The translations under genes and the position numbers were made by a program. A DNA stretch of 64,000 nt from Neomegalonema sp. (GTDB taxonomy: Bacteria; Pseudomonadota; Alphaproteobacteria; Rhodobacterales; Rhodobacteraceae): assembly GCF_028688855.1 (NCBI RefSeq), contig NZ_JAQTXI010000004.1:159940-223939 (forward strand), written 5' to 3'. Under the pieces are notes generated by a model. It was not told the DNA's origin, made no database searches, and worked only from the letters and a program-made list of their open reading frames with translations. Shown here in pieces: positions 24,451-33,246 of the stretch; position 1 is the first letter of the stretch; each line of letters starts with the position of its first letter.

Positions 24451-26171
24451 GACGTCTGCTCCTGTTCCGATGAAAGCCCGGTCACGGGCTGGCCGGCCAG
24501 AAGACGGCCGGCGATGTAGCCGAAGGTCATGCCGGGGCCGAGCGTGATCCCGCCCGAGGGATATTCGCCCCCCATGATCGAGCTCATGTCGTTGCCCACG
24601 GCGAAGAGTCCGGGGATGGGGCGGCCAGCGCCGTCGAGGACCCGGGCGGCGGAATCGGTCTTGAGGCCCGAGAAGCTGCCCAGAGAGCCCGGAACGATCT
24701 TCACCGCGTAGAAAGGCCCTCTGGCCAGAGGCGCCAGCGAGGGATTGGGCTCATGTCCGGCGTCGCCCTGGACGCGGTTGTAGAGGCTTTCGCCGCGCTG
24801 GAAGTCGGGGTCTTCGCCCCGGGCGGCGGCGGCGTTGAAGCGCGCGGCGGTCGCCTCCAGCGTGGCGGCGGGGATCCCGCAGGCCCGGGCGAGCTCGGCC
24901 AGCGTCCGGCCCCGCCTGAGGTAGCCCGAACGGAGCGCGCCCCCGAGCGGAAAGGGGAAGGGCTTCGACCAGCCCAGGCCCCAGCGCCTTTGCGCCGGAT
25001 GGTCGGCGACGAGCCAGCAGAAGGGGAAGCCCTTCTCGAGCATGGCCTTCATGAAGTCGTGGTAGCTGTCCGCCTCGTTGACGAAGCGCTCGCCCTGCGG
25101 CGAGACCGCGAAGATCCCCGGCTTGGCCCGCTCGACCAGATGCGGGAAGCTGGCGAAGCTCCCGTCCTTGCGCGGAACCAGAGAGACCGGCGCCAGGGCC
25201 ATGCTCCAGGCGAGGCTTTCATCCACTCCGGCGCCCGCCGTCTCGGCCAGACGCAGGCCGTCGCCGGAATTGGTCTCCGGCGCGGCGGAGCGGTGGCCCG
25301 AGCCGCCAGCCCTGCCCGCCAGAGCCTCCAGCCGGGCCGGATCATGCGGAAAACCGCCCGTGGCCAGAACCACGCCCCGCGCGGCGCGGATCTCCAGATC
25401 GCCGTCCGCAGTCGCGAGGATCGCGCCGCAGACGCGGCCTTCTTCCTGGAGCAGGGCCTTCGCGGGGGCGCTCTCCATGAGCGTCGCGCCCTTGTCGAGC
25501 GCCGCGCGCATCAGCCGCGCCACAAGGGCGTTGCCGTTCACCAGCCGCATGCCGCGTCTGTGGAAGGCCAGATCCCGCCAATGCCGCAGGATGCGCCCCG
25601 CCGCGTAGAGCGCCGAACGCGGACTGCGCGTCGCCTTGAAGAAATGGCCCATGTCGGCGCCGCCCGCGATCCCCATGCCCCAGAGGCTCACCACATCCAG
25701 CGGAGGACGCAGCTTCTCGATCCAGGGGCCGAGCGCGCGCCCGTCATAGGGCGCGACCGACAGCGAGCGGCCGCCTTGAGCCGCGCCCGGAGTCGCATGG
25801 AAATCGGGGATGCGGTCGCCGCCGATCCAGCGCATCCCGGCCTGATCCTGAAAGAACGCCGCCATCTCCGGCCCGTTCTCCAGGAAGACTTCAAGGCGCG
25901 GATCTCCGGCGCGGTTCCCCAGTTCGCTGCGCAGATATTCCTTCGGCGCCTCGGGCGGCTCCTCGACGCCCGCCGCCCTCGCCAGAGGATTGCGTGGAAT
26001 CCAGAGCCAGCCTCCCGACCAGGCCGAAGTCCCGCCGAAGACCGGCGCCTTCTCGGCCACCACCACCTCGAGTCCGAAATGCGCCGCCGAAACCGCCGCC
26101 GCAAGGCCCGAAGCGCCCGAGCCGATCACCAGAACGTCGCAGGTCAGCCTGCGGCGGTTGTCATCCTTCAT
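24447..26171 (-). CDS. KstD-like FAD-dependent dehydrogenase (paralogue 1)
   Basis: This 574-residue flavoprotein has an N-terminal Rossmann FAD site (VLVIGSGASGLAAAVSA, about residues 13-29), GGTSAWSGGWLWIP, and the C-terminal FAD closure (GLFAVGNDMSSIMGG, then GGITLGPGMTFGYIAGR). This is the organisation of the fumarate reductase/3-ketosteroid delta1-dehydrogenase family, which introduces C=C bonds next to a carbonyl. Two paralogues occur at 35575-37263 and 41136-42833. It lies downstream of the IclR gene and is coupled to a NIPSNAP gene. Because the island handles hydroaromatic acids, dehydrogenation of a cyclohexanone or cyclohexene ring is plausible. The substrate is unknown. Confidence 0.8.
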   Translation of the reverse strand: MKDDNRRRLTCDVLVIGSGASGLAAAVSAAHFGLEVVVAEKAPVFGGTSAWSGGWLWIPRNPLARAAGVEEPPEAPKEYLRSELGNRAGDPRLEVFLENGPEMAAFFQDQAGMRWIGGDRIPDFHATPGAAQGGRSLSVAPYDGRALGPWIEKLRPPLDVVSLWGMGIAGGADMGHFFKATRSPRSALYAAGRILRHWRDLAFHRRGMRLVNGNALVARLMRAALDKGATLMESAPAKALLQEEGRVCGAILATADGDLEIRAARGVVLATGGFPHDPARLEALAGRAGGSGHRSAAPETNSGDGLRLAETAGAGVDESLAWSMALAPVSLVPRKDGSFASFPHLVERAKPGIFAVSPQGERFVNEADSYHDFMKAMLEKGFPFCWLVADHPAQRRWGLGWSKPFPFPLGGALRSGYLRRGRTLAELARACGIPAATLEATAARFNAAAARGEDPDFQRGESLYNRVQGDAGHEPNPSLAPLARGPFYAVKIVPGSLGSFSGLKTDSAARVLDGAGRPIPGLFAVGNDMSSIMGGEYPSGGITLGPGMTFGYIAGRLLAGQPVTGLSSEQEQTS

Positions 26172-26221
26172 TCAGGCCCGATCCTCGGCGCCTCCCGCGC
26201 GCCCCGTCGCCTGCGGAGGGC

Positions 26222-27052
26222 TCATGCGCGCCTCCTGTCGGCTTCGGGGGCGGCGTCCGGCGCCCTGACGTTGGTTTGAAAATAGCTGGAGCCGCTCGCC
26301 GCAGCCCCGAGTTCGACCGCCGCCGCCTGAAGCCGCGACGCAAGTTCGTCCATGCGCGCGGGAGTCATCCGCACCGCCGGTCCCGCGATGGAGAGGCAGC
26401 CCAGAACCGGGCCCTCGCCGTGAGGACGCACCGGAACCGCCATGGCCGCCATGCCGGGAATGTAGCTGTCCACCGCCACCGCGTAGCCGCGCGCCCGCGC
26501 CTCGGCCAGAGCCTTCAGCAGCGAATCCGGATCCACCGGCGTCCGGCCCGCGCCGCCCTCGCGCACGAAGCCCTGAGCCCCCACCCGCGCCAGAGCCTCC
26601 GCGTCGCTCAGGACCGAAAGCCAGGCCCGACCGCCCGCCGAACTCGCGAGATGGACCACCACGCCCTGCTCCTGGCCCGGATCGTAGCGCAGGCCGTGAG
26701 TCGCGCCCTGAGCCACCGCCACCCAGATCAGCCGCTCCGCCTCCACGACGGACAGCCGGACCAGCTCGCCCGAAGCCGCGGCCAGAGCGTCGAGGACGGG
26801 CTGAGCCACGTCGGTGATGCCCGCCCGGCCCAGAAAGCCCAGCCCCATGGCCGGAAGCTTGATCGTCAGGGCGTAATCGCCCTGAATGCGCGTCTGGCGC
26901 ACATAGCCGAGCCGCGCCAGCTCCTGAAGCGTGCGATGCACGCCGCTGGCGGGTTGGTCGAGGGCGGCGGCTATGGCCGTCACCGGGACGCCGCCAGGGC
27001 GCTCGACGAGGAATTCGATGATCGCGAGGGATTTCTCCAGAACGCCGCTCAT
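26222..27052 (-). CDS. IclR-family transcriptional regulator
   Basis: This 276-residue regulator has a winged helix at the N-terminus (VPVTAIAAALDQPASGVHRTLQEL, about residues 19-42) and the IclR effector domain (YAVAVDSYIPGMAAMAVPV, GPVLGCLSIAGPAVRM). IclR proteins usually control peripheral aromatic and carboxylate pathways. Its ATG overlaps the Gfo/Idh/MocA stop by four bases, so it is expressed within the operon it probably controls. An operator matching the E. coli IclR pattern TGGAA-N5-TTCCA lies upstream of the operon and a similar one upstream of the third FAD dehydrogenase. Confidence 0.88.
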   Translation of the reverse strand: MSGVLEKSLAIIEFLVERPGGVPVTAIAAALDQPASGVHRTLQELARLGYVRQTRIQGDYALTIKLPAMGLGFLGRAGITDVAQPVLDALAAASGELVRLSVVEAERLIWVAVAQGATHGLRYDPGQEQGVVVHLASSAGGRAWLSVLSDAEALARVGAQGFVREGGAGRTPVDPDSLLKALAEARARGYAVAVDSYIPGMAAMAVPVRPHGEGPVLGCLSIAGPAVRMTPARMDELASRLQAAAVELGAAASGSSYFQTNVRAPDAAPEADRRRA

Positions 27053-28146
27053 GGTCCGCTTCCGCTGTTGAAGACGGTTCCAGATTCGGAGCCCAGAGGC
27101 GAAAGGTCAACTCGCACGACCCCGCCGCTTTCGGCGGCGGCGCGGATCGCCTCCAGCACGATGAGGTTCGCGGTGGCGTCGCGGACCGAAACGAGAGGCG
27201 CCCCGCCCGCGCGGACGAGTTCGGCGAAATGGAGAAGCTGCGCCGCATAGGGGTCGCCATGGACGACCGGAAGACGCTGCGGCCGCAATTCCTGCGTCCA
27301 GTCCGGAGAGCCCGGCGGATTCCAGAGCGTGAGGTCCGGCAGGGAGAGCCCCGCCCGGCTTCCGGCGTAATGATGGGCCGAAACCGCATGAGCCGGAAAA
27401 CGGGCCCTGTTCTCGCCCGCCGAGAGATCCCAGGCCCAGGGCCCCACCGCCGCATCCGAAATGCAGAGCGTCGCCAGGCCGCCCTTCGCGAATCTCAGGC
27501 AGACCGCCGCCGTATCCTCGACCGCGAAGCCGCGCCGCCCATGGCTCGCGAGGGCCTGGACCTCGGCGATCTCGCCGAAGAAATGGCGCATGAGGTCGAT
27601 CTCGTGCACCAGATTGATCAGCAGAGGGCCTCCCGCGCCGGGAGTCCGGCGCCATGCGGCCTCGAAATAGCTCCCCGGCTTGGCGAGGGCGCAGGTCACG
27701 CTCGCCATGACGAGATCCCCGATCAGCCCGCCCTGAATCGCCGCATGGGCCGCGCGGATGATCGGGTTGTGGCGCCGGTGATGCCCCACCAGAAGCGGGA
27801 CGCCCGTCTCCTCCGCGACCGCGATCAGCCTGAGGGCCGAAGCGAGGCTTTCGGCCGCCGGCTTCTCCAGCAGCACCGGGAGTCCGGCGCGCAGGAGCGC
27901 TTCGGAGACGGGAAGATGCGTCTCGTTGGGCGTGGCGACCACCGCCGCCCGGGCCAGACCCGAATCGATCAGCGCCGCCGCGTCCGGCAGACAGGGCACG
28001 CCCAGCGATTCGGCGAGCGCCCCGCCGCCCGGCGCCGGATCCACCAGAGCCGAAAGCTCCAGACCCTCCATGCGCGCGAGAGTCTCCACATGGGTGCGGC
28101 CGATGGCTCCCGCGCCGATCACCGCGATCTTCAGACTCCCGGACAT
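27049..28146 (-). CDS. Gfo/Idh/MocA-family NAD(P)-dependent oxidoreductase
   Basis: This 365-residue protein has an N-terminal Rossmann domain (IAVIGAGAIGRTHVETLAR), the family EKP motif (VLLEKPAAES, about residues 91-100) and the second-domain segment GGPLLINLVHEIDLMRHFFG, which holds the catalytic His region. The family oxidises or reduces sugars, inositols and cyclitols and cleaves some aromatic dimers. It is the first gene of the five-gene operon (this gene, IclR, FAD dehydrogenase, NIPSNAP, TIM barrel). GGGAGAAG precedes the start. A cyclitol- or quinate-like substrate would fit the neighbourhood. Confidence 0.82.
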   Translation of the reverse strand: MSGSLKIAVIGAGAIGRTHVETLARMEGLELSALVDPAPGGGALAESLGVPCLPDAAALIDSGLARAAVVATPNETHLPVSEALLRAGLPVLLEKPAAESLASALRLIAVAEETGVPLLVGHHRRHNPIIRAAHAAIQGGLIGDLVMASVTCALAKPGSYFEAAWRRTPGAGGPLLINLVHEIDLMRHFFGEIAEVQALASHGRRGFAVEDTAAVCLRFAKGGLATLCISDAAVGPWAWDLSAGENRARFPAHAVSAHHYAGSRAGLSLPDLTLWNPPGSPDWTQELRPQRLPVVHGDPYAAQLLHFAELVRAGGAPLVSVRDATANLIVLEAIRAAAESGGVVRVDLSPLGSESGTVFNSGSGP

Positions 28147-28192
28147 GAGCTTCTCCCTCTGGACGGGAGGAGTCCTAGCAGATCCGAAAAAT

Positions 28193-28211
28193 AATGGAAG
28201 ATGATTCCATT
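28193..28211. promoter_or_regulatory. IclR-type operator, copy 1
   Basis: AATGGAA-GATGA-TTCCATT is a perfect seven-base inverted repeat with a five-base spacer, 47 bases upstream of the Gfo/Idh/MocA start. Its core TGGAA-N5-TTCCA fits the published E. coli IclR operator shape (TGGAAATNATTTCCA). A related sequence lies at 41054-41083. Confidence 0.65.
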
Positions 28212-28352
28212 ATTGAATATATTTTCATTTTAACAGGACCCCGGAGCCGCCCGGAGCCGGAGCCCGAGTCGGGCCTCCAGCGGGGGGCTGCGCGTCGGGG
28301 GTTCACATCGGAGCGACGAATCCATAATCATGAAGTTATCGTTCTCGGTGAA

Positions 28353-28392
28353 CTTTGCATTATCAATGTCGAATTCGGTGTGGCAGCTTATG
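28353..28392. promoter_or_regulatory. Shared pca control element, copy B (upstream of the shikimate dehydrogenase-like gene)
   Basis: This segment ends 17 bases before the start codon at 28410 and aligns without gaps to the minus strand of 22003-22042 (32 of 40 bases). The possible boxes TTGCAT and TGTGGC are 18 bases apart as in copy A. Similarity continues a few bases upstream (CGG-G-ACTTTGCAT). It links this operon to pca control. Confidence 0.65.
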
Positions 28393-28409
28393 GAAAGAGG
28401 GAGGACAGC

Positions 28410-29288
28410 ATGAACCCCATCAACCTCGATCCTGCGGAGCGCGACTCCGCGAGCGCCCCGAAGACGCCGAAGGAGCCCGTCGCTCCCTTGCGCGTCGACG
28501 GCGAGACGCGGATCTTCCCGATCATCGGCCATCCCATCGGCCAGGTGAAGTCGCCCGCCGCGCTGAGCGCCCTCATGGCGGAGCGCGGCTTCAACGGTCT
28601 GGTGATCCCGGCGCATGTCCTGCCGGAAGACCTGCCGGGCTGGCTGGCTCAGGCGCGCGCCCTGCGCAATTGCGACGGAATCGTCGTGACCGTGCCGCAC
28701 AAGGCGGCCTGTCTCGGAAGCTGCGCCAGGGCCACGGCGCGAGCCCTGGCCTCCGGCGCGGTGAACATCATGATCCGCGACGGCGAGGACTGGATCGGCG
28801 ACGCCACCGACGGACATGGCTATCTCGACGGAATCGCCGCCGAGGGCTTCGACGTGGCGGGGAAGTCCGCCCTGCTGGTCGGGACGGGCGGCGCGGGCTC
28901 GGCCATCGCCTACGAGATCCTGGCGCGCGGCGCCTCCGAGCTGGCGCTGCACGACATCGACCTCGCCCGGCGCGACGCCCTGATCGCGCGGCTGAACGCC
29001 GCCTTCCCCGGACGCGCCCGCATCGGCGGAGTCGATCCGCGCGGCTTCGCGCTGGTCGCCAACGCAACCCCGCTCGGCATGCGCGAGGGAGATCCCCTGC
29101 CGGTGCGGGTCGAGCTGCTGACGCCCGACCAGTTCGTGGCCGACGTGGTGACCCGACCCGCCGTTCCGCCGCTGATCGCGGCGGCCCGCGCCCTCGGATG
29201 CAGGACCATGCCCGGCTCGGGCATGTTCGACGCGCAGGCCGCGCTTCTGGCCGAACTGCTCATGGGCGTCCGCAAGGTCGACGCCTGA
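28410..29288 (+). CDS. Shikimate/quinate dehydrogenase-like protein
   Basis: This 292-residue protein matches the AroE family, NAD(P)-dependent enzymes that interconvert shikimate (or quinate) and the 3-dehydro acid. It has the substrate motif FPIIGHPIGQVKSPAALSAL, the catalytic Lys in VTVPHKAA, the TDG motif in GDATDGHGY and the nucleotide loop LLVGTGGAGSAIA. GGGAGGA precedes the ATG. A 25-residue N-terminal extension precedes the core. It is the first gene of a transporter operon and has the pca-like control element in front, so a catabolic role is likelier than biosynthetic shikimate synthesis. The real aroE is expected elsewhere in the genome. Confidence 0.85.
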   Translation: MNPINLDPAERDSASAPKTPKEPVAPLRVDGETRIFPIIGHPIGQVKSPAALSALMAERGFNGLVIPAHVLPEDLPGWLAQARALRNCDGIVVTVPHKAACLGSCARATARALASGAVNIMIRDGEDWIGDATDGHGYLDGIAAEGFDVAGKSALLVGTGGAGSAIAYEILARGASELALHDIDLARRDALIARLNAAFPGRARIGGVDPRGFALVANATPLGMREGDPLPVRVELLTPDQFVADVVTRPAVPPLIAAARALGCRTMPGSGMFDAQAALLAELLMGVRKVDA

Positions 29289-29363
29289 ACTGGAACCGGT
29301 CCGAAGCCGCGTCAAGACGGCGGGATTCTTCAACCATCGACACATGATCCGGGAGGAAGACAC

Positions 29364-30494
29364 ATGCACAGGAACTTCATCGGCGCGACCGCCATGGCGC
29401 TGGCTCTGGCGACGACGCCCCTCGCGGCGGCGGAGCTGAAGGTGGGCTCCATCGTCGAGCTTTCGGGCCCCGGCGCCGCCGCAGGCGTGAACTTCCGCGA
29501 CGGCGTGAAGATGGGCTTCGAGGAGATCAACGCCGCAGGCGGCGTTCTGGGCGATCCGGTCCGGATCACCGAATACGACAGCCAGACCGATCCGCAGGTC
29601 AGCCGCGCCATGGTGCAGAAGGCCATCGACGACGGCGTCCATGTGATCGCCGGGACGGTCTTCTCCTCCTCGACGGTGGTGAACATGATCGTCGCCCGCC
29701 GGGCGGGGATTCCTCAGTTCACCGGCTCCGAAGCCCCGAGCATCACCGGCATGGGCAATCCCTACATCTTCCGCAGCGCCTTCGGCTCGCAGAAGGGGAT
29801 TCCCAAGATGGCCAGATACATGGCCGAGGAGATGGGCGTGAAGAAGGTGGCGGTCGTCTGGGCCAACACCGAATTCGGCAAGGGCGGCTACAGCGCCTTC
29901 AAGGCCGAGGCCGCCAATCACGGCCTGGAGATCGTCGCCGACATCCCCACCGAACAGGCCCAGAGCGATTTCTCCGCCGACGTGCTCAAGGCCAAGACCA
30001 GCGCCGCCGACGCCCTCTTCGTCTATCTGACCGAGGAGGAGAGCGCCCGCTTCCTGCGCGAAGCCCGCAAACAGAACATCGGCAAGCCCATGGTCGGCGA
30101 AACCACGCTGATCGGCCACAAGGTCATCGAACTGGCCGGTGAAGCCGCCGAAGGCGCCATGGGCCATGTCGGCCTGACTCCCGACGCCGACATCCCCGCC
30201 ATGACCGACATGGTCGAGCGCTTCAAGAAGCGCTTCGACTACACGCCGGACCACAACGCCATCAAGGGCTTCACCACGGCCCACGTGATCCGCTGCGTCG
30301 CCGAGCTGGTGGGCTCGCCCGACAGCCAGGCCATCGCCGACAAGATGCACGGCCTGACGCTGACGGTCGAGGAATGCCCCGGCGTGCTCATGGACGTGAG
30401 CTGGGACGACACGGGCGAGATGTCCCGCGAGAGCTTCTTCGTCGAGGTCAAGGACGGCAAGCAGGTCGTGCGGGCGATCCTTCCGCCGAACTGA
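29364..30494 (+). CDS. Branched-chain-type ABC transporter substrate-binding protein
   Basis: This 376-residue periplasmic protein has a signal peptide (MHRNFIGATAMALALATTPL, cleavage near AAA-ELK) and a LivK-type type I binding fold (GSIVELSGPGAAAGVNFRDGVKMGFEEINAAGG). It opens the five-component importer gene set 29364-33969. In Sinorhizobium a PcaQ-controlled transporter of the same type (pcaMNVWX) imports protocatechuate. Here protocatechuate or a hydroaromatic precursor such as shikimate or quinate is equally likely because an AroE-like gene leads the operon. A GGGAGGAAG ribosome-binding site precedes the ATG. Confidence 0.88.
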   Translation: MHRNFIGATAMALALATTPLAAAELKVGSIVELSGPGAAAGVNFRDGVKMGFEEINAAGGVLGDPVRITEYDSQTDPQVSRAMVQKAIDDGVHVIAGTVFSSSTVVNMIVARRAGIPQFTGSEAPSITGMGNPYIFRSAFGSQKGIPKMARYMAEEMGVKKVAVVWANTEFGKGGYSAFKAEAANHGLEIVADIPTEQAQSDFSADVLKAKTSAADALFVYLTEEESARFLREARKQNIGKPMVGETTLIGHKVIELAGEAAEGAMGHVGLTPDADIPAMTDMVERFKKRFDYTPDHNAIKGFTTAHVIRCVAELVGSPDSQAIADKMHGLTLTVEECPGVLMDVSWDDTGEMSRESFFVEVKDGKQVVRAILPPN

Positions 30495-30650
30495 CGGCGC
30501 TCCCCCCCCGGAAACCCCGGAAGCCCCGGAAGCTCCGGTCCGACGCGCCCGAGCGGCCCGTCGGACCGACCGCGGGTCGGCCGACGGAAGGACTCCGTCC
30601 GGCCGAGGCCGCCCGCCCTCCTGTCCGCAACCTCCGTGAGAAGGTCCCCC
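30495..30650 (+). other. Structured spacer between the binding-protein and permease genes
   Basis: This 156-base spacer holds a short tandem repeat of CCCCGGAAG-like units just after the stop, a nine-base stem GGTCCGACG/CGTCGGACC (30537-30567) and an overlapping stem CCGACC/GGTCGG (30566-30580). Such hairpins behind a binding-protein gene often protect the upstream mRNA and lower permease expression. The hairpins are seen; the role is inferred. Confidence 0.5.
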
Positions 30651-31529
30651 ATGGCGGAGCTCATCCAGATTCTCGTGTCCGGCCTGGCCGCCGGATCCAT
30701 CTACGCGCTTGCGGCGGTCGGCTTCACGCTGCTGTGGCAGGCGTCGCAGACCATCAACTTCGCGCAGGGCGAATTCGTCATGCTGCCCGCCTTCTTCGTG
30801 CTGGTGGGGATGAATTTCCTCGGCCTGGCGCTCTGGCCGGCGGTGTTCTTCGCGCTGATCCTGTCGCTGCTGATCCTCGGGCTGGCCTTCAAGAAGCTGA
30901 TCGTCGAGCCCATGCTTCCGCATGGGACCTTGCCGCTGGTCATCGCGACCATCGCGCTCGGCCTGCTGATGAAGGAGAGCGTCAAGGAATTCTACGGCGC
31001 GACGGCCCAGCCCTTTCCGGCGGTGTTCCCGCAGAAGGTCTACAACGTCCTCGGCGCGAGCGTCTCGGTGCAGGACATCGGCAATCTCCTGGTCTCCATG
31101 CTGGCGATCCTCGGGCTCCAGCTCTTCCTGAGCCGCACCCGCACCGGACGCTGCATGCAGGCTTCGGCCCAGAATCCGCAGGTGGCCGAGATCCTCGGCG
31201 TGGATGTGAAGAAGATGGTGCTCTACACCTTCCTCATCAACGCGGCTCTGGCGACCATCGCTTCGGTGCTGATCTCGCCGGTCTATCTGGCGAAGTTCTC
31301 CAATGGCGAGACCCTGGGCCTGGTGGCCTTCATCGCGGCCATCGTGGGCGGCTTCAACCAGATCCGCGGCGCTCTGGTGGGCGGCCTGCTCATCGGGGTG
31401 ATCGACAATCTCTCGGCGGTCTACATCTCGGCGCAATACCGCTCGGCGGTGCCGATGCTGCTGCTGATCGCCATCATCCTTTTCCGCCCGCAAGGCCTGC
31501 TGGGCACGCCGGAAGGACGCTCCGTATGA
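30651..31529 (+). CDS. Branched-chain-type ABC transporter permease (LivH-like)
   Basis: This 292-residue inner-membrane permease has about eight hydrophobic segments and the LivH start AAGSIYALAAVGFTLLWQASQTINFAQGEFVM. The QTINFAQGEF motif and a late FIAAIVGGFNQIRGALVGGLLIGV are typical. GAGAAGG lies six bases before the ATG at 30651; a second in-frame ATG 15 bases earlier lacks a site. It overlaps the next permease gene by four bases. Confidence 0.93.
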   Translation: MAELIQILVSGLAAGSIYALAAVGFTLLWQASQTINFAQGEFVMLPAFFVLVGMNFLGLALWPAVFFALILSLLILGLAFKKLIVEPMLPHGTLPLVIATIALGLLMKESVKEFYGATAQPFPAVFPQKVYNVLGASVSVQDIGNLLVSMLAILGLQLFLSRTRTGRCMQASAQNPQVAEILGVDVKKMVLYTFLINAALATIASVLISPVYLAKFSNGETLGLVAFIAAIVGGFNQIRGALVGGLLIGVIDNLSAVYISAQYRSAVPMLLLIAIILFRPQGLLGTPEGRSV

Positions 31530-32500
31530 ACCGCACGCAGATCGTCCTGGTCCTGCTGGGAATCGCGGCCCTGGTCGCCGCGCCCCTCGGACAGGGCAAC
31601 TACATCGTCTACACCCTGACCTCCTGGCTGCTCTTCTCCATCGCGGCCATGGGCCTCAACCTGACGCTCGGCTACGCCGGACAGATCAGCCTCGCCCAGG
31701 CGGGATTCATGGGGATCGGCGCCTACGTCACCGCGCTGATGACCCTCGCGGGGGTTCCCTGGATCCTGGCGGCGCTGTCCTCCATCGGCTCGGCCTTCGT
31801 GGTGGGGCTGCTGCTCGGATATCCGGCCCTGAGGGTGCAGCATCACTTCCTCGCCTTCGTGACGCTGGCCTTCAACACGCTGCTGTTCCTCGTGCTGCGC
31901 AACGAGGAGGAGATCACCGGCGGCTCCTTCGGCCTGATGGGCATGGAGCGCCCGACGGTCTTCGGGATCTCGACGGACGGCAACCTGAATTTCTACTACT
32001 TCGCGCTGGTCTGCTTCCTCGTGGCGGCGGGGATCATGTGGTGGATCCTGCGCTCGCCCTGGGGACGCGCCTTCAAGGCCCTGCGCGAGAACCCCATCCG
32101 CGCCGAAAGCCTCGGGCTGAAGGTGCGCCGTCAGACGCTGCTCGCCTTCGCCATCGGCTCGGCCTTCGCGGGGCTGGCGGGCGCCTTGCAGAGTCCGCTG
32201 GTGCAGTTCATCGAGCCGCACAGCTTCGCGCTCAACCATTCGCTGAAGATCCTGCTGATGGTGGTCGTGGGAGGCGCGGGCTTCTTCTTCGGGCCGATGC
32301 TCGGCGCGGCGGTGGTGATCCTGCTGCCGGAGGTCCTGCGCTTCACCGAGGGCTATTATCTCATCATCTACGCGCTGCTCGTGATCATCCTGATGGTCTA
32401 TTCGCCCAACGGACTGATCGGACTCGGGCAGAAGCTCTGGAGCAAGCTGCGGCCCAGACACGAGGCGCGCCGCGACATGGACAAGGGGTTCCAGCTATGA
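31526..32500 (+). CDS. Branched-chain-type ABC transporter permease (LivM-like)
   Basis: This 324-residue permease shows the LivM core [25 protein letters not shown] and the C-terminal [26 protein letters not shown] loop that contacts the ATPase. It overlaps both neighbours in ATGA fashion (LivH-like before, LivG-like after). It forms the channel heterodimer with the LivH-like protein. Confidence 0.93.
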   Translation: MNRTQIVLVLLGIAALVAAPLGQGNYIVYTLTSWLLFSIAAMGLNLTLGYAGQISLAQAGFMGIGAYVTALMTLAGVPWILAALSSIGSAFVVGLLLGYPALRVQHHFLAFVTLAFNTLLFLVLRNEEEITGGSFGLMGMERPTVFGISTDGNLNFYYFALVCFLVAAGIMWWILRSPWGRAFKALRENPIRAESLGLKVRRQTLLAFAIGSAFAGLAGALQSPLVQFIEPHSFALNHSLKILLMVVVGGAGFFFGPMLGAAVVILLPEVLRFTEGYYLIIYALLVIILMVYSPNGLIGLGQKLWSKLRPRHEARRDMDKGFQL

Positions 32501-33243
32501 GCGCTCCCATCCTCTCCGTGCGCAACATCTCGAAGCGCTTCGGCGGCATCCGCGCGGTGAACGACGTCAGCTTCGACGTCCGCAAGGGCGAGATCCTCGG
32601 GCTGATCGGGCCGAACGGCTCGGGCAAGTCCACGCTGTTCAACTGCATCCTCGGGCAGCTCAAGCCGACCGAGGGCCATTGCGAGATCAACGGGAAGTCC
32701 ACCGACGGCGTGCGTCCGGCCGAGCTTTCCCTGATGGGCGTGGGCCGCACCTTCCAGCAGCTTTCGGTCTTCCCGAAGATGACGGTGCTCGACAACGTCA
32801 TCCTCTCCGGCCAGGAGCACGAGGGCTCGATGTTCTCGCGGCTGATGGGCGCAGGCGACGCGGGCCTGACGCGGAAGGCCGAGCAGCTCATCGAGTTCTT
32901 CCGCCTCACGCCCTATCGCGACACCGAAGCGGGATCGCTCTCCTACGGCCAGCAGAAGCTTGTCGACGCGGCCATGGCCTTCATGGCGGGCCCTGGCATC
33001 GTGCTGCTCGACGAACCGGCGGGCGGCGTGAACCTGACGATGCTCGCGCATCTCAAGGAGCGGCTCCAGACCTACAACCGCGAGCATGGCGTCACCTTCG
33101 TGGTGATCGAGCACAACATGGAGTTCGTCATGTCGCTGTGCACGCGCATCATCGTGCTGGCGCAAGGCGAGATCATCGCCGAGGGGAGCCCGGAGGAGAT
33201 CCGGGCGAACCAGATGGTCATCGACGCCTATCTGGGAGGCTGA
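32497..33243 (+). CDS. Branched-chain-type ABC transporter ATPase (LivG-like)
   Basis: This 248-residue ATPase has Walker [10 protein letters not shown], the LivG-typical RTFQQLSVF segment, signature SYGQQK and Walker [13 protein letters not shown]. The signature is SYGQQ instead of the usual LSYGQQR, a normal variation in this subfamily. It overlaps the LivM-like gene by four bases. Confidence 0.93.
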   Translation: MSAPILSVRNISKRFGGIRAVNDVSFDVRKGEILGLIGPNGSGKSTLFNCILGQLKPTEGHCEINGKSTDGVRPAELSLMGVGRTFQQLSVFPKMTVLDNVILSGQEHEGSMFSRLMGAGDAGLTRKAEQLIEFFRLTPYRDTEAGSLSYGQQKLVDAAMAFMAGPGIVLLDEPAGGVNLTMLAHLKERLQTYNREHGVTFVVIEHNMEFVMSLCTRIIVLAQGEIIAEGSPEEIRANQMVIDAYLGG

Positions 33244-33246
33244 GAC

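Noticed and set aside
28410..29288. Biosynthetic aroE
   Set aside because: It is embedded in a catabolic transporter operon with a pca-like control element, so I did not assign the symbol, though the family is the same.
28230..31493. 1087-codon open frame opposite the AroE-like and transporter genes
   Set aside because: It is a shadow of well-supported genes with no recognisable motif.
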